From positions 186,001-250,000 of the forward strand of contig JACKNH010000006.1 in assembly GCA_024234975.1 (NCBI GenBank): a stretch of DNA of 64,000 bases, read 5' to 3'. The notes below the pieces were generated by a model. That model ran no database searches and was not told the origin of the DNA. It worked only from the letters and a program-made list of their open reading frames with translations. Shown in pieces: positions 54,275 through 61,879 of the stretch; positions within the stretch are counted from its first letter, which is position 1; each line of letters opens with the position of its first letter. Both the position numbers and the translations under genes were made by a program. This DNA is from Gammaproteobacteria bacterium (GTDB lineage: Bacteria > Pseudomonadota > Gammaproteobacteria > Ga0077536).

Positions 54275-55558
54275 ATGAACGAGGCGTTGCTGCGGCGTCC
54301 CGCCTATCGCCACTATGTGTTGGCTGTGTTGTTCATGGCCTATGTGGTCAGCGTGGTCGACCGCGCAATCCTCAACATCCTGCTGGAGCCGATCAAGAGC
54401 GAGTTCGGTCTGGGCGATACCGAGCTCGGCCTGTTGGGCGGGATTGCCTTCGCGTTGTTCTACGCCGTGCTCGGTGTCCCGGTCGCGATGTGGGCGGACC
54501 GCGGCAACCGGCGCAACATTCTGGCGCTGGCGATTGCGATCTGGAGTGTGATGACGGCGTTGTGCGGGGCAGCCGCAAGCTTCGTCATGTTGATTGCGGC
54601 CCGTGTAGGCACCGCCATCGGCGAAGCCGGCGGCAGCCCGCCATCCTATGCCTTGATCGCCGATTACTTCCCGTTGTCCCGCCGCGCCACGGCATTATCG
54701 ATTTACGGCATGGGCGCCACTGCGGGCATCATGGCCGGCAACCTGTTTGGCGGCTGGAGCGTCGCCCATTACGGCTGGCGCATGACATTCGTGCTCGCGG
54801 GTATACCCGGCCTGCTGGTTGCGCTGTTGGTATTGCTTACCGTGCGCGAACCGCCGCGTGGTTTTGCCGACGGCGTCAAGGTTGCGAAGGCTTCACACGG
54901 TTTCGGCACCGTGGTGGCGCGTCTCTGGCAACGGGCCTCATTCCGTCACCTCGGCACGGCGGTCGCATTGCAGTCCTTCGCGATTGCGGGTGGCGCGACT
55001 TTCAATGCGCCGTATCTCGCCCGTTCGCATGGCCTGACGCCGGCGGAAATCGGCGGCTGGCTGGCGTTGTTCGGTGGCTGCGCGGCCATCGGCACGTTGC
55101 TGGGCGGCATCACCGCCGACCGGTTGGCGAACCGTTTGGGCGACCGCCGCTGGTATTGCTGGCTGCCAGGCTGGGGTGCCTTGCTGATCGTGCCGTTGCA
55201 ATTCATCGTCTATCTGGCGCCTGCCTTCAGCTGGCTGCCGCCGGCCTATATCGCGATGGTCATCATCGGTTCGTCGTTCCTGGGGCCGGCGTATGCGGTC
55301 ACGCAGGGATTGGTTGGCGCTGATATGCGCGCGGTTGCGGCTTCCATCATGTTGTTCCTGCAAACCTTGATCGGGTCAGGGCTTGGCCCGGTCGCCGTGG
55401 GTTTTCTCAGTGATGCGCTGGCCGAATCCGCCAAGGGCGAGGCCCTTCGCTACGCGATCGTCGCGGTCAGCCTGGTGAATCTTTGGGCGGTGTTCCATTA
55501 CTTCCGCGCGGGACGGACGGTGCGGGAAGATCTCGACGCGGCAGCGGGATCTGTTTGA
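54275..55558 (+). CDS. MFS transporter, Spinster-like
   Basis: A 427-residue inner-membrane carrier with 12 predicted helices. The MFS loop 2-3 motif appears as GVPVAMWADRGNRR, and SRRATALSIYGMGATAG and VDRAILNILLEPIKSEFGL resemble the Spinster-like subgroup common in bacteria that degrade aromatics and steroids. The substrate is not known. The ATG of MNEALL was chosen; a GTG ten codons upstream is possible. First of four plus-strand genes (MFS, SnoaL-like lipoprotein, HAD, SDR) that may be one operon. Confidence 0.9.
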   Translation: MNEALLRRPAYRHYVLAVLFMAYVVSVVDRAILNILLEPIKSEFGLGDTELGLLGGIAFALFYAVLGVPVAMWADRGNRRNILALAIAIWSVMTALCGAAASFVMLIAARVGTAIGEAGGSPPSYALIADYFPLSRRATALSIYGMGATAGIMAGNLFGGWSVAHYGWRMTFVLAGIPGLLVALLVLLTVREPPRGFADGVKVAKASHGFGTVVARLWQRASFRHLGTAVALQSFAIAGGATFNAPYLARSHGLTPAEIGGWLALFGGCAAIGTLLGGITADRLANRLGDRRWYCWLPGWGALLIVPLQFIVYLAPAFSWLPPAYIAMVIIGSSFLGPAYAVTQGLVGADMRAVAASIMLFLQTLIGSGLGPVAVGFLSDALAESAKGEALRYAIVAVSLVNLWAVFHYFRAGRTVREDLDAAAGSV

Positions 55559-55644
55559 CAGCGGACAACCCGCCTCGGGTAAATGGTTGGTTGCCGGAGC
55601 GGCGTGCAGTAGTCTCGGTGCTTCGGCTCAGGCAGGAAATCACC

Positions 55645-56358
55645 ATGAACAGATCGCATTTCATTCGCATGCTCGGCATCGCTTGCGTCCTCAGTATCGG
55701 CACCGGCTGCAACCAGTCTCCGAACAACACCGACGTCGATGCGCGGGTCGCGGAACTGGAACAGAAACTCGATACCGCGGTCGCGCGCATCGGCCTGTTG
55801 GAAGACCGCAACGCCATCGTCCGTCTGCAACGCGTCTATGGCTACTATCTGGACAAGGCGAAATTCGATGAGCTGCTGGCATTGTTCACCGACGATGTCT
55901 CGCTGGAATATTCGCAACGCGGCGTTTACATCGGCAAGGCACGCGCGGAACAGTTGATGAAGGCGATGCCCGGCGGCGAGACGGGCTTGCAGGACGGCAT
56001 GTTGCAGAACCATATCCAGATCGGCGGTGTCGTCGACGTGAATGAAGACGGTACCACCGCGCTAGGCCGCTGGCGCGCGCTGATCATGATGGGGTCGGCC
56101 GATGGCTGGGCCGCATGGCAGGAAGGCATTTACGAAAACGAATACCGCAAGGAAGGCGGCGTCTGGAAAATCAGCAAGGTGCATTTCTACCTGACGCTCA
56201 ATGCAGATTACGAGGGCGGGTGGGGCAAGTCACCGCGGGGGCTGCCAGGGGTCGACGCCAACTTCCCGCCGGATGCACCACCCAGCGAAGTCTACGGTGC
56301 GTACCCCTCGGTCTACCTGCCGCCTTACCATTACCCGAATCCGGTGACCGGTCGCTGA
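55645..56358 (+). CDS. SnoaL-like protein, predicted lipoprotein or exported paralog
   Basis: A 237-residue protein with an export signal (FIRMLGIACVLSIGTGC) whose Cys could be lipidated, although the lipobox is imperfect because Gly is at -3. After it come a coiled coil (DARVAELEQKLDTAVARIGLL) and a SnoaL-like domain (LQRVYGYYLDKAKFDELL, GIYENEYRKEGGVWKI) ending YHYPNPVTGR. These features mirror the cytosolic protein about 8 kb upstream. The start follows AGGAAATCACC. It lies 86 bp after the MFS gene and 46 bp before the HAD gene. Confidence 0.78.
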   Translation: MNRSHFIRMLGIACVLSIGTGCNQSPNNTDVDARVAELEQKLDTAVARIGLLEDRNAIVRLQRVYGYYLDKAKFDELLALFTDDVSLEYSQRGVYIGKARAEQLMKAMPGGETGLQDGMLQNHIQIGGVVDVNEDGTTALGRWRALIMMGSADGWAAWQEGIYENEYRKEGGVWKISKVHFYLTLNADYEGGWGKSPRGLPGVDANFPPDAPPSEVYGAYPSVYLPPYHYPNPVTGR

Positions 56359-56404
56359 CGGCACCGCGTCTCGGCGGTGGTCGCCGCGTGCAGGAGGAGT
56401 GAGC

Positions 56405-57076
56405 GTGGTCCGGTTGGTGATTTTCGATCTCGATGGCACGCTCGTCGACAGCGAGACGCTGAACGCGCAGGCGTATTTCGAGTTGCTGCCGGCGCTGGGC
56501 CTGGACATCGAGGCCATCCGCGAGCGCTATCACGGCATGCAGTATGCGGCGATCATCGAAGACATGCAGACGCTGATGTGCACGCCGCTGCCGGCTGACC
56601 TGGAAACGCGCTACCGGACCAGGATGGCCCAGCTGTATCAGCAGTCGCTGCGGCCGGTTGCCGGTATCAGCGAGGTGCTGCCACAAATCGACAAACTGCT
56701 CTGTGTGGCGACCAATGCGCCACGCGCCAAGACCGAGCACGCCCTGGCGATCACCGGCTTGCGCGAGCACTTTGCGGACCGGCTGTACAGCGCTTACGAC
56801 ATCGGCGCCTGGAAACCTTCCCCGCGAATCTTTCAACATGCCGCGCTGGCGCTCGACATGGCGCCGACGGACTGCATTGTGGTGGAGGACAGCGTGCATG
56901 GCGTGACTGCGGCGCTGGCGGCCGGTATGCAGGTGTTACATTATCGCCCGCGAACGCAACCACAGCCCGCTGGCAGAGTTGGCTACCGGGCATTCCACGA
57001 CATGCATGATCTGCCGCAGTTGATTGCGGCGGTCAGTACAACCAACGCACAGACGGACGGAACAACAGATGAATGA
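56405..57076 (+). CDS. HAD-superfamily hydrolase (beta-phosphoglucomutase-like)
   Basis: A 223-residue cytosolic HAD enzyme with a helical cap. Motif I is IFDLDGTLVD, motif II VATNAP, motif III Lys in GAWKPSP, and motif IV VVEDSVHGV. Likely a sugar- or small-molecule phosphatase. A GTG start was selected because AGGAGG lies 7 bp upstream; another GTG two codons earlier is too close to that site. The 3' end overlaps the next gene, an SDR, by 8 bp. Confidence 0.87.
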   Translation: MVRLVIFDLDGTLVDSETLNAQAYFELLPALGLDIEAIRERYHGMQYAAIIEDMQTLMCTPLPADLETRYRTRMAQLYQQSLRPVAGISEVLPQIDKLLCVATNAPRAKTEHALAITGLREHFADRLYSAYDIGAWKPSPRIFQHAALALDMAPTDCIVVEDSVHGVTAALAAGMQVLHYRPRTQPQPAGRVGYRAFHDMHDLPQLIAAVSTTNAQTDGTTDE

Positions 57077-57800
57077 TTTGACAGACAAAGTGGCCGTGAT
57101 CACCGGGGCCAGCTCCGGTATCGGGCTCGCCATCGCCAAGGCGTTTGCCGAAGCGGGCGCCAACGTGGTGCTGGTGGCGCGTAACGTCGACCGATTGAAT
57201 GCCGCGGTCGCGGAGGTCACCGCCGCCGGTGGCAAGGCCGAGGGCGTCAGTGCCGATGTGGCACGCGAAGCGGATGTCGTCGCATTGTTCGAAGGTGTCG
57301 CCGGGCGGCATGGAAAGCTCGACCTGTTGGTGAACAATGCCGGCATCGCGACCGGCGCGCCGGCCCACGAGATGACGCTGGATGCCTGGCAGCGCACCGT
57401 CGATGTGAACCTGACCGCGGCCTTCCTGTGCAGCCGCGAGGCATTGAAAACCATGCGCGAACAGAAACGTGGCCGCATCATCAATATCGGCAGTGTCGCC
57501 TCGCGCGTGCCGCGGCCCAATACCGTGGCTTATGCCGCGACCAAGTCAGGCCTCAACGGCTTGACCCACGCGCTGGCGATTGAAGGGCGGCCGATGGGCA
57601 TCACCGTAACGATGTTGAGCCCGGGCAATACCGCCACCGGCTTTCCCGTGCCGGGTGCGAAGACCGGCAATCCGGAACCAGTCATGAATGCCGCTGATGT
57701 CGCCCGGATGGCCGTCACCATTGCGACCATGCCGGACGACCTGCTGGTGGTTGAAGCGATGATGATGCCATTGCAGATGCCGCTGCTCGGGCGCGGTTGA
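57069..57800 (+). CDS. Short-chain dehydrogenase/reductase (second)
   Basis: A 243-residue classical SDR: TGASSGIG cofactor loop, NNAG, catalytic Ser in NIGSVAS, and Tyr-x3-Lys in YAATK. The LVARNVDRLNA segment after strand 2 suggests NADP(H). The ATG overlaps the end of the HAD gene by 8 bp, so translation is coupled. Fourth and last gene of the possible MFS operon, convergent with the alpha/beta hydrolase. Confidence 0.9.
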   Translation: MNDLTDKVAVITGASSGIGLAIAKAFAEAGANVVLVARNVDRLNAAVAEVTAAGGKAEGVSADVAREADVVALFEGVAGRHGKLDLLVNNAGIATGAPAHEMTLDAWQRTVDVNLTAAFLCSREALKTMREQKRGRIINIGSVASRVPRPNTVAYAATKSGLNGLTHALAIEGRPMGITVTMLSPGNTATGFPVPGAKTGNPEPVMNAADVARMAVTIATMPDDLLVVEAMMMPLQMPLLGRG

Positions 57801-57822
57801 GCCGCTGGGCGCTGCACCCGCG

Positions 57823-58521
57823 TCATGCTGCCGCGAGGTCGAGCAACATCGCGGCCAGGGTTTGCGGCATCGTGATATGCGGGTTGTGTGAGGCATCGAG
57901 TTCGCGATACGTCCAGCCGGCGGTCCGGGCCGCCGCGCCGAAGCTGCTGAACGCCGGGTTGCGCGTGCACAGAATGTAACTGCGTTTCACGGTCAGCGGC
58001 CCGGCGATGAGTTGCAAGGGGGTCGACAGCGTTTTCAACGGCTGCGCTACGCGACGCGGCGCGGCCCACTGTGCATCGTCCTCGCTGGTGTCATCCGGCA
58101 GTGGATTGGGTGTCACCCGCCAGCCATCGCCTTCCTTGGTGGCGACGGCCTGGTGCCTGGCGGCAGTTGCCGGGCTGGCCAGATCCAGTGCGCTCTGCCC
58201 ATCGGCCGGCACATAGGCGTCGAGGTAGATGAGTTGGGCGATGCGTTCACGCGCGCGGTCAGCGACGCCGGTCGCCACTATGCCGCCGTAGCTGTGTCCC
58301 ACCAGCACCACGTCGCGCAGGTCTTCCATCGTCAGCAGCGTGGTGATGTCCTTGATGTGCGTATTCAAATCGATATCGGGATGCGCCAGATGCTGGCGTT
58401 CGCCCAGGCCGGTCATCGTGGGTGTCCACAACCGGTGGCCGGCGCCGGCGATCAGCGGCCGCATCTTCTTCCACGCCCAACCTGCTGACCAGGCGCCGTG
58501 GACGATGAGAATGTCCGCCAT
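57823..58521 (-). CDS. Alpha/beta-hydrolase (esterase-like)
   Basis: A 232-residue hydrolase with nucleophile elbow GHSYGG (Ser77), oxyanion-side HGAWSAGWAW, and a catalytic-His candidate in ASHNPHITMP. It resembles the methylesterase/salicylate-binding-type group by its compact size and HGA motif. No signal peptide. The start follows GGAGGGCTAC. It diverges from the Tat-exported oxidoreductase operon; its substrate is unknown. Confidence 0.87.
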   Translation of the reverse strand: MADILIVHGAWSAGWAWKKMRPLIAGAGHRLWTPTMTGLGERQHLAHPDIDLNTHIKDITTLLTMEDLRDVVLVGHSYGGIVATGVADRARERIAQLIYLDAYVPADGQSALDLASPATAARHQAVATKEGDGWRVTPNPLPDDTSEDDAQWAAPRRVAQPLKTLSTPLQLIAGPLTVKRSYILCTRNPAFSSFGAAARTAGWTYRELDASHNPHITMPQTLAAMLLDLAAA

Positions 58522-58711
58522 GTAGCCCTCCATTGCGCGACGTTATCAGTCGTTGGCAGATGGTGAATCGAAGTTCCGAATCATACGCATGTTCCTGATG
58601 ACGCGCACAGCGTGCGCTGCGCCGCGATGGTGAGGCATAATCCAGCGGTTCATATCCGCCAGGCGCTTCTGCTGGAATCGCTGCAGCGGCAAACTTTGAG
58701 GGGGGAGTGCG

Positions 58712-59218
58712 GTGTCGAGAATCTCGCGTCGGGGTTTCATCGTCCGCGGCAGTATCGTCGCGGGTGGCAGTGGCATGCTGGCGGTACCCGCGCCAGTGCT
58801 CCGCGCGGCGCAGGTCGCCGCCGCCGGTTTGTCGGCCGGTGCACCGGCCACGCTCGAACAAATCGTTTATGACATCTTTCCGCATTCCGGCCTGCGGCGC
58901 AGCGTTTATACCCATGTCGTCGATACCTTGCTGGCACAAGCGGCTGACGATACGGCGCTACGCGCGTTGCTTGAGCAAGGCATAGCCCAACTTGATGCCG
59001 CGGCCGGCGCCACGCCCTGGCGTGACCTGGCGCGCCAACAACGCTTGAAAATCCTCGATGCGATCAGCAAAGACGCGTTCTTTCAACGTGTTCGGGTCGC
59101 CGCCACTTCAATCTACGGCGATCCGGAAGTCTGGCAGCGCATCGGCTATCCGGGGTCATCGATCGAACACGGTGGTTATCTTAATCGCGGATTCGGCGAC
59201 ATCGATTGGCTCCCATGA
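58712..59218 (+). CDS. Gluconate 2-dehydrogenase subunit-3-like, Tat-exported
   Basis: A 168-residue periplasmic protein with a twin-arginine signal (SRRGFIVRGS, Arg6-Arg7) and the small-subunit domain known from membrane-bound gluconate dehydrogenases. In such systems it escorts the FAD subunit through Tat and links it to a cytochrome. A GTG start follows GGGGGGAGTGCG. The large subunit gene follows by 31 bp; a cytochrome c subunit gene is missing. Part of a three-gene plus-strand group with an SDR. Confidence 0.82.
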   Translation: MSRISRRGFIVRGSIVAGGSGMLAVPAPVLRAAQVAAAGLSAGAPATLEQIVYDIFPHSGLRRSVYTHVVDTLLAQAADDTALRALLEQGIAQLDAAAGATPWRDLARQQRLKILDAISKDAFFQRVRVAATSIYGDPEVWQRIGYPGSSIEHGGYLNRGFGDIDWLP

Positions 59219-59249
59219 ACAGGCATCACATTTTCGAGGGCAGGCACTG

Positions 59250-60809
59250 ATGGCTCAGGCAGGCAGTTTCGATCTCAACGACGACAGCGTTGCCGTCGTC
59301 ATCGGTTCCGGCGCCGGCGGTGGCACCGTTGCGAGCCAGTTGGCGCAACGTGGCATCAATGTGGTCTGCCTCGAAGCGGGCGCACGTCTGGCGCGAACGG
59401 ATATCGTCAATGACGAAGCGACGATGTTTCCGCGCATCACCTGGATGGACGAACGCATCGGTGAGGAAGACGCGGTCAAGGATTTCCCACTGTGGACGTG
59501 CAAGACAGTCGGCGGTACCACCATGCACTGGACCGCGGCGTGTCCGCGCCTTTCGGCGCATGAGACGCGCGCCCGGTCGACCTACGGCAATGTCGCCGGC
59601 GCCAATCTGGCGGACTGGCCGATTGCCTATGATGAGCTTTCAGCATGGTATACCCGTGCCGAGCAGTTGATGGGCGTTGCCGGTACCAACGGCATTCCGC
59701 GCATGCCGGAGAACAATAACTTCAAGGTGCTGGCCGCGGGTGCGCGTGCAATCGGCATGCGCGACATGGACACCAACAACATGGCGATCAATGTCACGCC
59801 ACGTGATGGCCGCGCGGGCTGCCTGCAGACCGGGTTCTGCACCACCGGCTGCGTTGTCGGCGCAAAATGGTCGACCTTCCATGCCGAGTTGCCCAAGGCG
59901 GAATTGACCGGCCACCTCGAAATACGCCCGCAAAGCATGGCGACGCGCATCGTCACCGATGACTCGGGCAAGGTGACAGCAGTGGAGTATCTCGATGCCG
60001 CGGGTCAGCGCCGTACGCAGCGCGCGGCCTTCGTCTGCGTGGCGGGCAACGTGGTGGAGACTGCCCGAATTCTGCTCAACTCGCGCAATGACCAATTTCC
60101 CAACGGCCTGGCCAATTCTTCCGATCAGGTCGGACGCAATTACATGCGGCATATCTATGCCGGTGTGATCGGCGTGATGCCGGGCAAGGTCGGGATGTAC
60201 AAAGGCGCGCAGTGCGCGGGTATCGTCAAGGACGATATGCGCCATGATCCCTCGCGCGGCTTTGTCGGCGGTTTGCAATACCATATCGTGCCGTTCTCGC
60301 CGTCGACCATGATCAACTACGGTCCGACCGGTTGGGGCAGTGACGTTGCCGACATGATGGAGCGTTACGACTACATGGCCGGCACGCTGGTGTTGGGCGA
60401 AGACCTGCCGGAAAGTGATAACCGCATCACCTTGCATCCCACCCGCCGCGATCAGCACGGTCTGCCGGTGCCGGTGGTCCGTTACAAGCTGCATCCCAAT
60501 ACGATTGCCATGCGTGAGTACGGCCGCAAGCGGGTGCACGAAATGTATACCGCACTGGGCGCCGAGCAGATCATCGATATGCAGAACCTGCCATCCACCC
60601 ACAACATGGGCGTAGCGCGGATGGGCGATGATCCGGCCACCAGTGTCTGCAATCCTTATGGGCAGACCCACGATATCGCCAACCTGTTCGTGTCCGACGG
60701 CAGCCTGTTCCCCAGTGCAGGCTGCGCCAATCCCACTTTGACCATCGTTGCGCTGGCGCTGCGGCAGGCGGATTACATTGCCGGCCAGCGCGCCACGGGC
60801 GCGTTGTAG
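59250..60809 (+). CDS. GMC-family oxidoreductase, gluconate-dehydrogenase-like FAD subunit
   Basis: A 519-residue flavoprotein. FAD loop VIGSGAGGGTVASQLAQRG, then GGTTMHWTAACPR, and the C-terminal active-site elements STHNMGVARMG (His) and GCANPTLTI (Asn). It would oxidise a sugar acid, polyol or other alcohol and pass electrons to the respiratory chain. It has no signal of its own and probably rides with the Tat-exported small subunit. The ATG of MAQAGSF was taken, with GAGGGCAGGCACTG upstream. The substrate is unresolved; the subunit-3 partner supports the gluconate-dehydrogenase branch of GMC. Confidence 0.88.
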   Translation: MAQAGSFDLNDDSVAVVIGSGAGGGTVASQLAQRGINVVCLEAGARLARTDIVNDEATMFPRITWMDERIGEEDAVKDFPLWTCKTVGGTTMHWTAACPRLSAHETRARSTYGNVAGANLADWPIAYDELSAWYTRAEQLMGVAGTNGIPRMPENNNFKVLAAGARAIGMRDMDTNNMAINVTPRDGRAGCLQTGFCTTGCVVGAKWSTFHAELPKAELTGHLEIRPQSMATRIVTDDSGKVTAVEYLDAAGQRRTQRAAFVCVAGNVVETARILLNSRNDQFPNGLANSSDQVGRNYMRHIYAGVIGVMPGKVGMYKGAQCAGIVKDDMRHDPSRGFVGGLQYHIVPFSPSTMINYGPTGWGSDVADMMERYDYMAGTLVLGEDLPESDNRITLHPTRRDQHGLPVPVVRYKLHPNTIAMREYGRKRVHEMYTALGAEQIIDMQNLPSTHNMGVARMGDDPATSVCNPYGQTHDIANLFVSDGSLFPSAGCANPTLTIVALALRQADYIAGQRATGAL

Positions 60810-60847
60810 ATACGTCGGCGCGCAACTTCAGCCAGGGAATTCAGCAC

Positions 60848-61600
60848 ATGACTCAGCAAGACAAACCATTGGCCGGCAAGACGGCACTCGTCATCGGTGG
60901 CAGCCGCGGCATTGGCGCGGGTATCGCCCAACGCCTGGCCACGGCGGGTGCGAACGTCTCCATCACCTATGCAGCGCGCTCCGATGCCGCTGATGCAGTA
61001 GTGCGTGCGTGTGAGGCGCTTGATGTGAAAGCCATGGCGCAGCAGGCGGATGCCGGTGACGTGGCATCGGGGCGCGCCGTCGTCGACGCCACGGTGAAGA
61101 CCCTGGGTGGCCTGGATATCTTTGTCTACAGTGCGGTGGCCAATGAAATGGGCGACATCACGGCAATAACCGAGGAAGGATTCGATCGCGTGATCGCGGT
61201 GAACCTGAAAGGGCTGATGTTCACCGCGCAGGCCGCCGTCAGTCACATGCAGCAAGGTGGCCGCCTGATTCTGATCAGCAGCGTATTTTCGGAAATGGTG
61301 CCGTTCCCCGGCCTGGATCTCTACACCATGAGCAAGTCGGCGATGATCGGCCTCACGCGCGCATGGGCAAGGGATCTCGCGGAAAAGGGCATCACCGTCA
61401 ATTGCATTCAGCCCGGTCCGGTTGAAACCGACATGAATCCGCTGAATGGTCCACTGGCGCAGGTGCTGCTGCCGATGACGGCCATCAAACGTTACGGATC
61501 GGTGGCGGAGATCGCCGAAATGGCGGCATACCTGGCGCACCCGCTGGCAGGCAACGTCACCGGCGGCATTTTTGACAATGATGGTGGACTGAGCCTGTAA
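60848..61600 (+). CDS. Short-chain dehydrogenase/reductase (third)
   Basis: A 250-residue SDR with GGSRGIGAG cofactor loop, catalytic Ser in LISSVFS and Tyr-x3-Lys in YTMSK. The pattern resembles 3-oxoacyl reductase-like SDRs (C-terminal ITVNCIQPGPVETDMNPL, GNVTGGIFDNDGGLSL). It lies 38 bp after the GMC gene and is likely co-transcribed. The trp leader starts just after its stop. Confidence 0.9.
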   Translation: MTQQDKPLAGKTALVIGGSRGIGAGIAQRLATAGANVSITYAARSDAADAVVRACEALDVKAMAQQADAGDVASGRAVVDATVKTLGGLDIFVYSAVANEMGDITAITEEGFDRVIAVNLKGLMFTAQAAVSHMQQGGRLILISSVFSEMVPFPGLDLYTMSKSAMIGLTRAWARDLAEKGITVNCIQPGPVETDMNPLNGPLAQVLLPMTAIKRYGSVAEIAEMAAYLAHPLAGNVTGGIFDNDGGLSL

Positions 61601-61625
61601 CCGGTAACTGGAACGGTAGCTGATG

Positions 61626-61661
61626 TTGACTTCATCCGCCGCTTCACCGACACTGCGCGCC
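61626..61661 (+). promoter_or_regulatory. Candidate trp promoter
   Basis: TTGACT (61626-61631) and GACACT (61649-61654) are separated by 17 bp, a standard spacing; the -10 matches only 3 of 6 positions. Initiation about 7-8 bp downstream would fall at or within a base of the leader ATG at 61662, which would make the leader message leaderless. The leader has no ribosome site, consistent with this. Confidence 0.45.
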
Positions 61662-61742
61662 ATGTTGAACCCGATCACTTTCGCCGTTGCCTATTTCTGG
61701 TGGCGCCCCACACAGGGCAGCCAGCGAATGTCTATGCGTTGA
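61662..61742 (+). CDS. trpL: trp leader peptide
   Basis: A 26-codon reading frame with tandem Trp codons 13 and 14 (AYFWWRPTQGSQ) directly upstream of an intrinsic terminator and the anthranilate synthase gene. Its translation would report charged tRNA-Trp: stalling at the Trp codons (61698-61703) masks the start of hairpin 1:2. No Shine-Dalgarno sequence precedes it, and a promoter is predicted to start transcription at the ATG. The 26-residue length is longer than the trpL peptide known from Sinorhizobium. It is too short for ordinary gene calling. Confidence 0.8.
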   Translation: MLNPITFAVAYFWWRPTQGSQRMSMR

Positions 61743-61802
61743 AGTTTCGGTAGAAAGCAGCATTCAACAAAGGCCGCCCGGGAAACCAGGCGGCTTTTTT
61801 TT
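61702..61802 (+). promoter_or_regulatory. trp transcription attenuator (pause, antiterminator, terminator hairpins)
   Basis: Region 1 GGCGCCC (61702-61708, overlapping the second Trp codon) can pair with region 2 GGGCAGCC (61715-61722, one bulged A). Region 2 can instead pair with region 3 GGCCGCCC (61772-61779, 7 of 8 bases). Region 3, via GCCGCC (61773-61778), pairs with region 4 GGCGGC (61789-61794), with a CGG/CC inner stem and GAAA loop, followed by eight T (61795-61802). A ribosome stalled on the Trp codons would free region 2 to sequester region 3 and prevent termination. This is a classical attenuator assembled purely from sequence complementarity. Confidence 0.82.
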
Positions 61803-61879
61803 CGTTCGATTCCCGTCCTGGCAACCCGGCGCAACCGGAAAGCGGACTCAAGGTTCGCAAGCATAACCAGGAAAATCAG

